NCBI GenBank assembly: GCA_024234075.1
Contig: JACKOV010000007.1
Location: 62,001-126,000 of the forward strand
DNA length: 64,000 nucleotides
From: Nevskiaceae bacterium
GTDB taxonomy: Bacteria > Pseudomonadota > Gammaproteobacteria > Steroidobacterales > Steroidobacteraceae
Direction: 5' to 3'
The translations under genes and the position numbers were made by a program. The notes below the pieces were generated by a model. It saw only the letters and a list, made by a program, of their open reading frames with translations. It made no database searches and was not told where the DNA came from. This document shows positions 19,501 through 26,972 of this stretch, piece by piece. Every line of letters begins with the position of its first letter. Position 1 is the first letter of the stretch.

Positions 19501-22500
19501 CAGGCCAGTACCCGCACAGCGTGACCAACGCCGAGGGGGAGCAAGCCACCCAAGCCTGGGATCTCGCCCTCGGTGTACCCACCAGCCAGACCAATCCCAA
19601 TGGTCTGGTCGTCTCATACCTTTACGACAATTTCGGCCGTCAGACCCGCGAGACCCGACCGGATGGCACCTATACGGAGAGCATCTGGATCAAGTGCGCC
19701 ACCGGGGTCTGCGACCCAAGGGTTCACCTCTATCGCACCGATACGGTGCAGGGCAGCCCCGGAGCGCTCGCGCAGAACCAGACGTTCTTCGATCACGAAG
19801 ATCGAGCGATCTACGAATACCGCTGGGTCACTATCCCCAACGCTTATACGGTGATCGTGCGAGGGTTCGATGCGCGTGGACGGATGTACACCGAGTCCAT
19901 GCCCTATTTCCATACCGGTTCGCCGACCTACACGACGATCACCCATGATCTGCTGAACCGACCGACCCAGATCTCCCGCCCGATCAGCGCCAGCAACGCC
20001 ACGTTGCAGGTAACCACGACGGCCTACGAGGGGCTACGCACCCGCACCGTCGATGCCGAAGGCAAGGAGAGCTCGATCTACGCCAATGCTGCCGGCCAGA
20101 CCGCCCGCTCGATCGACCACAATGGCTACTACCAAGCGTTCGACTACGACGCCTTCGAAAACCCCGTGCGAGTCATGGACTCGGCCAGCAACGTGCTGCA
20201 AAGCGCGATCTACAACGTCCGGGGCTTCCGCACCGACTCGACCGATATCGACATGGGCGCCTGGAGCTACCTGCCCAACGCCTTGGGCGAGATCATCGAG
20301 CAGACCGATGCCAAGGGCCAAACCCTCGTCTTCGACTACGACGACGTGGGCCGAAAGATCGGGCAGATCGAGCCGGTCAGCGGCGGCAGCCTGATCCGCA
20401 GCTGGGTCTACGGCGCCAGTGCCGCGAACAAGAACGTCGGCCAGCTGATCCGGGCAGAGATCTCGGGCCCGGGGGTGGCGACGTACTGGGAGCAACAGAC
20501 CTTCGACAGCCTGGGCCGTCCCTCCGTCACGTACTACAACGTGCCCGGGACCACATGGCAGATTGATCGGGCCTACAACGCCTTCGGGCAGCTCGAGACG
20601 GTGACCTATCCGACCTCGACCGGAGGGGTCCGCCTCAAGCTTCAATACGACTACAAGGGGCTGGATCTGTGGCGGATCCGCGAGTTCACGGCCGGGTCGC
20701 TGATCTGGGAGGCCAGAGAACTCGATGCCCGGCTGAATGTCACCGAGGAGCTGCATGGCAACGCGCTGCTGACCACCCGGCAGTTCGACGCCGTCCACGG
20801 CTTGCCGGACTGGATCCGCACTGGCCCGGGCAACGGAGCCAGTATCCAGAACCTGGCCTACGCCTGGGACAAGGTCGGCAATCTCACCTCACGCCAGGAC
20901 CTGAACCAGTCCCTGACCGAGACGTTCTACTACGACCACCTGCACCGCCTCGATTACAGCCAGCTCAACGGCAGCACCAACCTCGACCTGTCGTACGACG
21001 CCACCGGCAATATCACCTACAAGAGCGACGTCGGCAGCTACACCTACGGCAGCTCGAAGCTGCACGCGGTCACGGCGGCGGGGGGGAACTCGTACACCTA
21101 CGACGCCAACGGCAATCTGCTGACCAAGAACGGCGCGACGATCACCTGGTACGCCTCGAACAAGCCGCTCTCGATCAGCTACGGGACCTACACCAGCACG
21201 TTCAACTATACGGCAGATGACCAGTACTGGCGGCAGACCGCGACCTACTCGAACGGCACGGAGACGACCTACTACATAGGCGGGCTGCTCGAGATCGTCA
21301 GTAACAGCACGAGCGGGATCACGGCCTGGCGGCACCCGATCAAGGCCGACGGTCGCACGGTGGCGGTCTATACCCGGGGCAGCAACGGCGCGAACAACAC
21401 GATCTACCCGCTGACCGATCACCTGGGGAGCACCGAGGCGATCACCGACGACTATGGGGCGGTCGTGGTGCGCGAGTCGTTCACGGCGTTCGGTAAGCGG
21501 CGCGGCAGTGCCTGGACGGGAGCCCCGACCTCGGGCCCGGGCGGGGACGAAGAGAAGATCGCGAACTCGACCCGGCGCGGGTTCACCGGCCACACGATGC
21601 TCGACAACCTGGGGCTGGTGCACATGAACGGTCGAGTGCACGACCCGGATCTCGGTCGGTTCCTGTCGGGTGATCCGTATATCGACGGGGTGCTCGATAC
21701 ACAGGGGTGGAACCGGTATTCGTACGTCCAGAACAACCCGTTGTCGCGATGGGATCCAGCAGGCTACGGCGCAGAAGGCACCAAGCGCGACGCGCCGCTG
21801 CCTGAGGTAGTCATTACGGGGCGGCGCCCACCGTCGAATCCATCATTGTCCCTACACGGTGCCTACTTTGGAGGCAGCGGCGGCGGGATGAGTGGCGGTC
21901 GGCCGGATGTCAGCGAGGCGGGAGGCGCCAGACGCTCCTCGTCGCCGACGCCCGGAGGGGTCCCCGCTCCGGTAGGGCTGGGGCTGCAGGATGGCATGAA
22001 CCAATCGGAGGGATCGGGGTCGGGATTATCGCCCGAGCGGTTTGATCCAATGGCTGCCGCCGCCGGCATAGTGAGCGAATGCCTGGGATCGCCCACCTGC
22101 GTTCTGAGCTTCGTGCCGGTGGCGGGGCAGCTGATCGGCACTTATGAAGCGTTTCTGGTGGCCACGGACCCGAATGCGAGCACCGCGGACAAGGTTGTTG
22201 CAGTCTTCGGCATCCTGCCGAACAGGAAGCTCGCCAAGATTGCGGGGAAAGCCGCGGGGGATGTGCTGGGTAGTGCCGCAAGGCCCGTAGCTGGCGTTGA
22301 AAAGGCTGCAGTAGCTGGGAAACGGACATTCTCTACCGTCGATCGCGCAGCCGGCCTTGAGAAGGCCAAAGACGCGGCGGGCGTACCGAGATGCCAGTAC
22401 TGTGGTTCGAAGCTTGATCCGAGGCCGGGACGTCCAAACTCGTACGAGGCTGACCACACGACGCCTTACTCGCGAGGCGGTCCATCGTCGCCGGAGAACC

Positions 22501-22571
22501 TGACGCCGTCATGCCGCACATGCAACAGATCGAAGGGAGCGCAGACACCCGACGAATGGGGTGGGCCATGA
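16533..22571 (+). CDS. SpvB/RHS-family polymorphic toxin with C-terminal HNH nuclease
   Basis: A 2012-residue secreted protein. After a Sec signal peptide (MPRSGGLLL...NAWA) comes an SpvB-like N-terminal domain. About seven FG-GAP/VCBS-type repeats follow (NGDGRTDLV near residue 340 to FNGDGLDDLV near 659), then a middle domain and many YD repeats (about 980-1600). The RHS core GRFLSGDPYIDG...WDPAGYG lies near 1703. The variable end is a Gly/Ser/Pro linker, a hydrophobic pre-toxin segment and an HNH nuclease (about 1953-2012) with paired CxxC (CQYC, CRTC) and EADHTTPYSRGG. Such tips are injected to cut DNA of rivals. An alternative TTG start at 16515 overlaps the preceding stop and has a GGGGAG 9 nt upstream. 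Local GC is lower than in flanking genes. Confidence 0.93.
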   Translation: MPRSGGLLLVLASLLMSNAWAAVGRTPTNFGVSSSGEATYTIPLFAPRGANGLTPQMALRYGHRTIGTMNGQGWSISGLSAITRCPKTYAQDGMAREVRLDTADRFCLDGQQLKLANSGAYGAHGTEYRTEIETYARIHSYGTAGNGPAYFVVERKDGTIAEYGNTTDSRIESLASTSGTVRSWGINLLRDRAGNRITYTYFEDAVNGGYRIAQINWTTNPTAGIYTSQYVMSFHYVAQQAGVYTGGYFVGGPVKEVNRLTHIDVNSAGTLTRRYQLNYDPNLSTAANSRLLSVTECGGPSGSDCLPATSFSYQTGAVGIAAASTSTLTTFVARRMLMEVNGDGRTDLVYAGGSSSSAATWRVQFGGASGLGTDVDTGISAAAWGDTISIDYNADGLRDLLIPISGTWYVALGTSSGFATPVSTGTPAALGGEALSGVTDINGDGLEDLVYIENTASGHALSYRLRVWSGTFESTSSYLIAPNGWTQITQANFGPPGQAPDFNGDGIGDMVVRFVEGDPEGGYNIWDQIILGGGAGSYHVDVSDGLTSVLSYRFTDLNSDGYTDIIYVKNTNFRYRYSTGAGLTAAAYGPPWAGTQSTYFTLIDWDHDGLKDILARGTTGTWSDKWMLFRANGSGFDNPQLTSAPVSAITGWVSGVPDFNGDGLDDLVMGQGSNVIYSALHAGQYPDLLASATDGYGNTVSFQYVTLAQGHYDKRSDATFPYQDYQGPLYVVNQYTAPDGVLGHYTMTYWYSGAWLNRQGRGFQSFFYIRPFDSRSGIRDYRYFLRFFPYTRIPYWHDLYQPSSSQLFVRDAKSYTHHELGSSYEKRYAPYIFSEYQHAWEVGGTFDGALLRTTDHSRVVDSSSGTELSVTTTITEPSTANGVNAGRTWTRQTLIPTLYNDWTNWCIGRTQTTQQIQSHTGYSGTSITRTASASWDGAKCRPTETQVEPSSSTMKVTTGLEYDGFGNLWRETVTGAGMPARQSTTTWGSTGQYPHSVTNAEGEQATQAWDLALGVPTSQTNPNGLVVSYLYDNFGRQTRETRPDGTYTESIWIKCATGVCDPRVHLYRTDTVQGSPGALAQNQTFFDHEDRAIYEYRWVTIPNAYTVIVRGFDARGRMYTESMPYFHTGSPTYTTITHDLLNRPTQISRPISASNATLQVTTTAYEGLRTRTVDAEGKESSIYANAAGQTARSIDHNGYYQAFDYDAFENPVRVMDSASNVLQSAIYNVRGFRTDSTDIDMGAWSYLPNALGEIIEQTDAKGQTLVFDYDDVGRKIGQIEPVSGGSLIRSWVYGASAANKNVGQLIRAEISGPGVATYWEQQTFDSLGRPSVTYYNVPGTTWQIDRAYNAFGQLETVTYPTSTGGVRLKLQYDYKGLDLWRIREFTAGSLIWEARELDARLNVTEELHGNALLTTRQFDAVHGLPDWIRTGPGNGASIQNLAYAWDKVGNLTSRQDLNQSLTETFYYDHLHRLDYSQLNGSTNLDLSYDATGNITYKSDVGSYTYGSSKLHAVTAAGGNSYTYDANGNLLTKNGATITWYASNKPLSISYGTYTSTFNYTADDQYWRQTATYSNGTETTYYIGGLLEIVSNSTSGITAWRHPIKADGRTVAVYTRGSNGANNTIYPLTDHLGSTEAITDDYGAVVVRESFTAFGKRRGSAWTGAPTSGPGGDEEKIANSTRRGFTGHTMLDNLGLVHMNGRVHDPDLGRFLSGDPYIDGVLDTQGWNRYSYVQNNPLSRWDPAGYGAEGTKRDAPLPEVVITGRRPPSNPSLSLHGAYFGGSGGGMSGGRPDVSEAGGARRSSSPTPGGVPAPVGLGLQDGMNQSEGSGSGLSPERFDPMAAAAGIVSECLGSPTCVLSFVPVAGQLIGTYEAFLVATDPNASTADKVVAVFGILPNRKLAKIAGKAAGDVLGSAARPVAGVEKAAVAGKRTFSTVDRAAGLEKAKDAAGVPRCQYCGSKLDPRPGRPNSYEADHTTPYSRGGPSSPENLTPSCRTCNRSKGAQTPDEWGGP

Positions 22572-22837
22572 TGGCCGAGGTCGCGGCCTACGTGTGTTCG
22601 CACGTATTCAACAACACCCGTCCGGTGTTGCTCGTATCCCGCGCCGGTGGCGATTGGCAGTGCCTCTGCGGGGGAGATCACGAAGTGGGAGAGGTTCCCA
22701 ATGTCGTCGGACTGAATCACCTGATGGAGCGCGACGTAACCCTGCGAGAGATAATCAACCTTCCGGACGACTGGGAGGCAGAGCGCGCGAGCCAAAAGGA
22801 CCCATGGATTCGGAGGCGAGGGCAAGCTGAAGATTAG
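22568..22837 (+). CDS. Probable immunity protein for the HNH toxin
   Basis: An 89-residue protein whose ATG overlaps the toxin stop by 4 nt (ATGA), the usual layout for a polymorphic toxin and its immunity gene. Features are VCSHVFNNTRPVLLVSR, GDWQCLCGGDHE and a VGLNHLMERD...LREIINLP helix, which loosely resemble DUF2185-type immunity proteins; I am not certain of that family. No signal peptide or membrane segment, so it should act in the cytoplasm, as expected for protection against a nuclease. Its last 7 nt overlap the open frame of the displaced toxin tip. Confidence 0.72.
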   Translation: MMAEVAAYVCSHVFNNTRPVLLVSRAGGDWQCLCGGDHEVGEVPNVVGLNHLMERDVTLREIINLPDDWEAERASQKDPWIRRRGQAED

Positions 22838-23124
22838 TTGCCGCAAGGGGAATAACCCACGCCCACCACGCATGGCCGAAGTATCTCGGAGGTCCTAAGG
22901 TTCAGGATCTGCAGCGACTGCCGAAGTCGGTGCACGATGCGTTCCACAGTGGGCTGGACAAGATTCTTCCGCGGCAGCGAGGCACGGCCTACTACGACAA
23001 TTTGGGCCCAGCGGCTCGTCAGCAGATGCAACGCGATCTCGCCGACTACACGAAGGCGTTCGACGCCAAGAACGGCACGCAGCTCTACGACTCGATGATT
23101 CGCAATGGATTCCCCGGGCCATGA
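22831..23124 (+). pseudogene. Displaced RHS toxin tip (orphan C-terminal domain)
   Basis: An open frame of about 97 codons begins directly after an in-frame stop (22828-22830) and lacks any RHS core. It encodes AHHAWPKYLGG, then LPKSVHDAFHSGLD, GTAYYDNLGPAARQQM and FDAKNGTQLYDSMIRNGFP, the pattern of toxin domains found at the end of RHS proteins. The AHH start suggests a His-containing nuclease-like active site. The only canonical start inside is GTG at 22930, which would omit the AHH motif. This is an orphan tip of the kind that RHS loci keep in series after the active one, available for recombination. Expression as a free protein is uncertain. Confidence 0.75.
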
Positions 23125-23612
23125 TTGAGAACGTGAAGCCAGTTGACTCGCTAACGGTCGCCGACCTGCAGGCGTTCCCTGTCTGGCAGTACACGAGCCG
23201 CGAAGGCGCTGATGAAACTTACGTTCGGCCGGTGAAGCGAACACCCGTTGCGAGCCTGACGGGGAAGGTCGTTGGGACACAGGCCACGCTGGCTAATGGT
23301 GAGCGTATCTGGGCGCTGATCGGCAACGTCGATCCGAAGAACCCGTGGATGACGGAGCACTTTCTGACCCTGTCGGTAGAGCGCAATGGCCGATGGTTCA
23401 CTCTGGCGCGGTATCACGACTTTGATGTCGCTGAAGCTGGGCCGGAGGCGCTCTCGCAGTTCCTCGGGCTAGCCGTCGACGAGGTCTTCCCGATCAGGTA
23501 CGACATTCGCTCGGCTGCCAAAGGCGATGAGGCGGCGCTGCAGAGTCAAGTGCGGAAAGCGCCACGCGAGCGGCTATCGCGGGCAGAGATCATCGCGATG
23601 GCGGTGCCTTGA
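23121..23612 (+). CDS. Probable immunity protein for the displaced toxin tip
   Basis: A 163-residue cytoplasmic protein with no recognised domain. Its ATG overlaps the stop of the orphan toxin tip by 4 nt (ATGA). Composition is mixed alpha/beta, with WALIGNVDP and RYDIRSAAKGDE as the most distinct segments, and no signal peptide. Position and overlap make it the likely cognate immunity gene, retained so that the cell stays protected. It could still be expressed from the main toxin operon. Family membership is not established. Confidence 0.65.
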   Translation: MIENVKPVDSLTVADLQAFPVWQYTSREGADETYVRPVKRTPVASLTGKVVGTQATLANGERIWALIGNVDPKNPWMTEHFLTLSVERNGRWFTLARYHDFDVAEAGPEALSQFLGLAVDEVFPIRYDIRSAAKGDEAALQSQVRKAPRERLSRAEIIAMAVP

Positions 23613-23714
23613 GCATCGCGAGCGTTGGCGACCAGCGCTGTTCTTTGAGCGATGCAGGATAGCCTGCGGCTTAGCGTTGTGGCCCATTGTGTCCCAACGG
23701 GCGGCGTGGCGCAG

Positions 23715-23785
23715 TCAGCCGAGCAGCTGCGGGATCAGGGCTTTGAGGGCGGCCTGGTCGCGCGGTGAGAGCGCACGGGTTCTAC
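23715..23785 (-). pseudogene. Possible 3' remnant of an unidentified gene
   Basis: On the minus strand a short open tail reads RALSPRDQAALKALIPQLLG and then a stop, with composition like a genuine C terminus. The upstream part is replaced by the IS3-type end at about 23787. This may be the tail of a gene cut by that insertion; it is too short to identify. Confidence 0.25.
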
Positions 23786-23786
23786 C

Positions 23787-24016
23787 CTGATTCTACGGAC
23801 ACTTTCGCTAAGGCTCATACTGAGCCAAAGGAGTGTCTATGTCGAAGCGCAAGCATTACAGCCCCGAGTACAAGCGCGAGCTCGTCGATCTGGTTCGTCG
23901 GACTCAGTCCAGCTGTCGCAAGATTGCACTGGAGGTCGGGGTTAATCCGAACATGCTGACCCGCTGGGTCCGCGAAGCCGATGCCGGCGGTAGCAGGTCG
24001 TTTCCTGGAACCGGCG
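23787..24016 (+). mobile_element. Truncated IS3-family element with 5' end of orfA
   Basis: A left-end-like sequence (tgattctacggacacttt) at 23788-23805 is followed by an OrfA fragment from ATG 23839. MSKRKHYSPEYKRELVDLV, a helix-turn-helix (SCRKIALEVGVN...LTRWVREAD) and SFPGTG are typical of IS3/IS911-type transposase subunit A. Similarity stops after about 60 residues near 24016; the leucine zipper, OrfB with its DDE domain and the right end are absent. The frame then runs on into the 3' end of the opposite-strand transporter gene. It is a dead remnant at the boundary of the toxin island. Confidence 0.8.
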
Positions 24017-24038
24017 CGAATAGCCGCGCGCGGCAGAG

Positions 24039-24938
24039 TCAGCGACGGCCGAGCAGGATGCTGACGCCGATACCGGCCAGGATCAGCGCCATCCCGACGA
24101 AATGGCTCGGCAACAGCGGTTCGCCCAGCAGCAGCGCCGCCAGCAATGCCCCGAACACCGGCATCAGCGTGATCGACTGGCCCGCCTTGGCCGCGCCGAC
24201 CGCAGCCACCGCGGCGTTGAACAGGAAATACGCCGCAACCGACGGCAGCACCGCCACGTAGAGGAACGCACCCAGGATCTGCGGTCGGTGCCAGTCGATG
24301 GCGGCGGCCTCCCGCCACTCCAGCGCCGCAAGCGGCAGCAGCACGACGACGGCGGTCGCAAAGGTCGCCGTCAGGAAGCTCAGCGGATGCACCGGCGGGC
24401 GTCGCCGCAGGAAGCTGGTGTAGACCGCCCAGACGACGACCGCGGTGAGTATGAAGACGTCGCCACGCCCGAAGTGCAGGCCAAGCAAGGCGCCGAGATC
24501 GGGGAACAGGACGAAGCCGACACCGAGGATCGACAGCAGCACACCCACGATCTGCGCCGCAGCGGCGTGGATGCCGAACACGGCCGCATCCAGCATCAGC
24601 ACCAGCGCCGGGGTTGCGGCCTGCAACAGCAAGGCATTGGTCGCGGTCGTATCGATGAGCCCGATGTAGAACAGCGTGTTGAACGAAGCGACGCCGGTGA
24701 GCCCGAGGAACAGCGTGGCCTTCCAGTGGCGCAGCAGCGTGGACCAGTCGGCCACGAGATGGTGCGCCGCCGGCCCGACGACGACCAGAAACGCCCCCAG
24801 CCAGCGCACGAACGCCAGCGTGATCGGTGGGATGTCGTCGCGCACCGCGCGGCCGACGATGGCGTTGCCCGACCAGAACAACATCACCAGGGCGAGCATG
24901 GCATAGGCCCGCAGTTCGGACCGCGTGGAGGTACTCAT
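24039..24938 (-). CDS. DMT-superfamily (EamA) transporter
   Basis: A 299-residue inner-membrane protein with about ten hydrophobic helices arranged as two EamA repeats (about 10-145 and 160-295). FWSGNAIVGR in the first helix is typical of RhaT/YdcZ-like drug/metabolite exporters. Substrate cannot be predicted. It lies 15 nt downstream of the exonuclease gene on the same strand. Its 3' end is within about 25 nt of the truncated IS, but the C terminus looks complete. Confidence 0.9.
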   Translation of the reverse strand: MSTSTRSELRAYAMLALVMLFWSGNAIVGRAVRDDIPPITLAFVRWLGAFLVVVGPAAHHLVADWSTLLRHWKATLFLGLTGVASFNTLFYIGLIDTTATNALLLQAATPALVLMLDAAVFGIHAAAAQIVGVLLSILGVGFVLFPDLGALLGLHFGRGDVFILTAVVVWAVYTSFLRRRPPVHPLSFLTATFATAVVVLLPLAALEWREAAAIDWHRPQILGAFLYVAVLPSVAAYFLFNAAVAAVGAAKAGQSITLMPVFGALLAALLLGEPLLPSHFVGMALILAGIGVSILLGRR

Positions 24939-24953
24939 GGGGAAAGCACCCGG

Positions 24954-25913
24954 TCAGAGCATGCGCTTGCGGCGCGTGCCGGGACGCGGCGAAAAGCGCA
25001 CGGTCGCGTCGATCACCTCGACGTCGATCTCGACGCCACGGCCGCCGTAGACCTCGGCCTTGAGCCAGGCCGCCTCCTCGACCGCCGCGTCGCGGCCGGC
25101 CACAAGGATGTGCCAGCAGCGCTTGGCCGGGTCCCAGCGATAGCCCCGCGCGCGCAGCACGTCCTTGGTCTCGAACGGCGAGTTGATCGCCCAGAGCCGC
25201 AGCCGCGACTCCGCGGCACGCTGCAGCAGCAGCGCCAGCCCGGTACCGCCGCTTTTCGGCAGCGGCCGCGACAGCACCTCGAGCAAGGCACGGCAGTCGA
25301 TCTCGCTGCGATGCCCCTCGAAGAAGAAGCCTTGCTGGATCGCCAGGTACTGCAGCTTCGCGCCGGAATAGCCCTCGGTCTCCCAGGGCACGTCCACGAC
25401 CGAGCAGGCCCAGCGCAAGGTCTCGAAGACCGGCATGCGCCGCTCGAGCAGCGGCCGGTCGAAGCCGGCATTGTGGGCGATCACCCATTGCACGCCCTCG
25501 AGCATCGCGGTGACCCGCGCCTCGTCGAGACGCTGGCCGGCGACCATGGCATCGGTGATGCCGTGGATCGCGGTCGCCGACGGCGGGATCGGCCGGTCCG
25601 GGTCCTCGAGCCCGTCATAGACATCGACAATGCGCAGCAGGCGGCCGCTGGCGACGTCGTATTCGAATGCGAGCACCGCAAGCTCGATCACCGCGTCGGT
25701 GGCCGGATCGGTGCCGGTGGTCTCGGTGTCGATGACCAGGGCCCGCGCCACTTCGGCGCCCGGATCGGGAACGGCATAGACATCGTGCGGCACGAAGCGC
25801 CGCAGCACGCGATAGTCCGGCGAAGCCTCGAGTTGCGCTGCTGCAGCCTCCAGCGACTCGGGCGCGGCATCGAGTCCTTCCAGACCGAGCTGGCGTGGAT
25901 CGGCCGGCTTCAT
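24954..25913 (-). CDS. DnaQ-like 3'-5' exonuclease (DEDDh)
   Basis: A 319-residue protein with the DEDDh exonuclease signature: DTETTG (D62, E64), HNAGFD (D152) and H201...D206 in GHRSEIDCRALLE. This resembles the proofreading epsilon subunit fold but adds an N-terminal segment (1-55) and a C-terminal region (about 215-319) with an RGYRWDPAKRCWHI motif seen in stand-alone DNA polymerase III epsilon-like proteins. It probably degrades single-stranded DNA or RNA ends. The ATG overlaps the small upstream gene's stop by 4 nt. Confidence 0.88.
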   Translation of the reverse strand: MKPADPRQLGLEGLDAAPESLEAAAAQLEASPDYRVLRRFVPHDVYAVPDPGAEVARALVIDTETTGTDPATDAVIELAVLAFEYDVASGRLLRIVDVYDGLEDPDRPIPPSATAIHGITDAMVAGQRLDEARVTAMLEGVQWVIAHNAGFDRPLLERRMPVFETLRWACSVVDVPWETEGYSGAKLQYLAIQQGFFFEGHRSEIDCRALLEVLSRPLPKSGGTGLALLLQRAAESRLRLWAINSPFETKDVLRARGYRWDPAKRCWHILVAGRDAAVEEAAWLKAEVYGGRGVEIDVEVIDATVRFSPRPGTRRKRML

Positions 25914-26056
25914 TGCGGACGCTCGCCCATGTGCGTAATCGGCCCGCGCTCGATCTGCGACAGGCCGTGCGCAGCGGCAAGCGCCAGCGCGACCTTGAAC
26001 TCCTGTCGCGGCAACGCGGCGGCTGCGAAAGCCGCGAGATGGATCAACTCGTCCAT
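25910..26056 (-). CDS. Small hypothetical protein (48 residues)
   Basis: Short reading frame beginning MDELIHLAAFAAAALPRQE, with one amphipathic or hydrophobic helix and a polar end. It ends in an ATGA overlap with the exonuclease start, and codon use matches neighbours. That coupling is the main reason to believe it is translated. No known family; possibly a leader for the exonuclease or a remnant of a larger gene. Confidence 0.45.
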   Translation of the reverse strand: MDELIHLAAFAAAALPRQEFKVALALAAAHGLSQIERGPITHMGERPQ

Positions 26057-26474
26057 GACTCCTTCCGGCTGGGTACTTGCCCGCATGGTACCTGTAGTGA
26101 GCTGCGACGAGTGCGCCCCGTCGTCCTGTCGGGCCAACCCTGGCCCGTCCCGGGGTGAGGCGTGCGCCCGAAGACCGTCGGGCAGTGCCTGTCAGCGGTG
26201 GAGCCACTAGCAACGTCGCGCAGCCTCGACCGCACTCAGCACACGCAGGAAGTTCCCGCCCCAGATCTTCACGATCTCGGCTTCCGTATAGCCGCGGCGC
26301 AAAAGCTCCGCCGTCACGTTCGGCGCGACCGAGCGCGGCGGCGATCTCGTCGTTGAATGCCGTTCGCTGCTCGGCAGGCTGCGTCGACCACCGCCCGGCC
26401 TCCGCTACTCTGCACGAACGCCCGCAAGGATGATGCGGTCGATCTCACGGGCGTCCTTTGACGTCTGACCGGTC
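26057..26474 (-). other. Gene-poor stretch with gene remnants
   Basis: No intact gene is visible between the small protein and the HIT gene. The minus strand contains a decayed dipeptidase tail (listed separately) and, near 26405-26470, a short open tail SKDAREIDRIILAGVRAE that reads like a protein C terminus but cannot be identified. The region looks like a scar left by loss of one or more genes. Confidence 0.5.
26207..26325 (-). pseudogene. C-terminal remnant of an M19-type membrane dipeptidase
   Basis: The minus strand reads NVTAELLRRGYTEAEIVKIW then GGNFLRVL and ends at a TAG (26207-26209). The RGY-x-E-x-x-x-KIxGGNFLRVL pattern is the conserved C terminus of peptidase family M19 (renal dipeptidase-like). 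The catalytic N-terminal parts are not found upstream in any frame, so only about 40 residues survive. Confidence 0.65.
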
Positions 26475-26972
26475 TTAGGCGAATTCGAGCCGACCGTCCG
26501 CCGCCACACCCAGCCGCGCACGCAGCTGCGCCGCCAGCGGCGCGAGCGCGGCGGCATCGAAAGCCGGCGCCGCGCCCCAGTCGTACGCCCACGGATGTGC
26601 ACCACGCAATGCCTCTGGCTCGTCGGCATAGCGCGGCACCAGGTGCGCATGCAGGGCGGGCTCGAGGTTGCCGAACATGGCGTAGTTGATGCGCAGCGCA
26701 CCGGTGGCGGCCAGCAGGGCATCGCCGAGCCGCACCATGTCGTCCAGAAAGCAGGCACGCTGCGCGGCCGGCAGTGCATTCAGATGCGGCACCACCGGAT
26801 CCGGCAGCAGCAGCGCATAGCCACGCAGGAACTGCTGCCGGCCGAACATCGCCCAGCCGGACGGCAGGCGCGCAATCACGGCCGGATCGCCGGCGCGCGC
26901 CGCCTCGACCAACCGATGGATCGCGGTGGGCGGCATCGAGGCGTCCGCGCCCGGCCCTGATACACCGTTCAA
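26475..26972 (-). CDS. HIT-like family protein
   Basis: A 165-residue protein with a histidine-triad-like fold: MFGRQQFLRGYALLLPD strand, a helix RACFLDDMVRLGDAL, then LEPALHAHLVPRY. In the usual HxHxHxx motif the first His is replaced by Ala (106) while H108 and H110 remain, so the nucleotide-binding fold is likely but the activity is uncertain. Family members hydrolyse or transfer nucleotidyl groups. The ATG overlaps the stop of the ComB-like gene by 4 nt, so they share a transcript. Confidence 0.75.
   Translation of the reverse strand: MNGVSGPGADASMPPTAIHRLVEAARAGDPAVIARLPSGWAMFGRQQFLRGYALLLPDPVVPHLNALPAAQRACFLDDMVRLGDALLAATGALRINYAMFGNLEPALHAHLVPRYADEPEALRGAHPWAYDWGAAPAFDAAALAPLAAQLRARLGVAADGRLEFA

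Noticed and set aside
22930..23124. The orphan toxin tip as a normal gene starting at GTG 22930
   Set aside because: That start would cut off the AHH motif and about 30 conserved residues that are open in the same frame just upstream.
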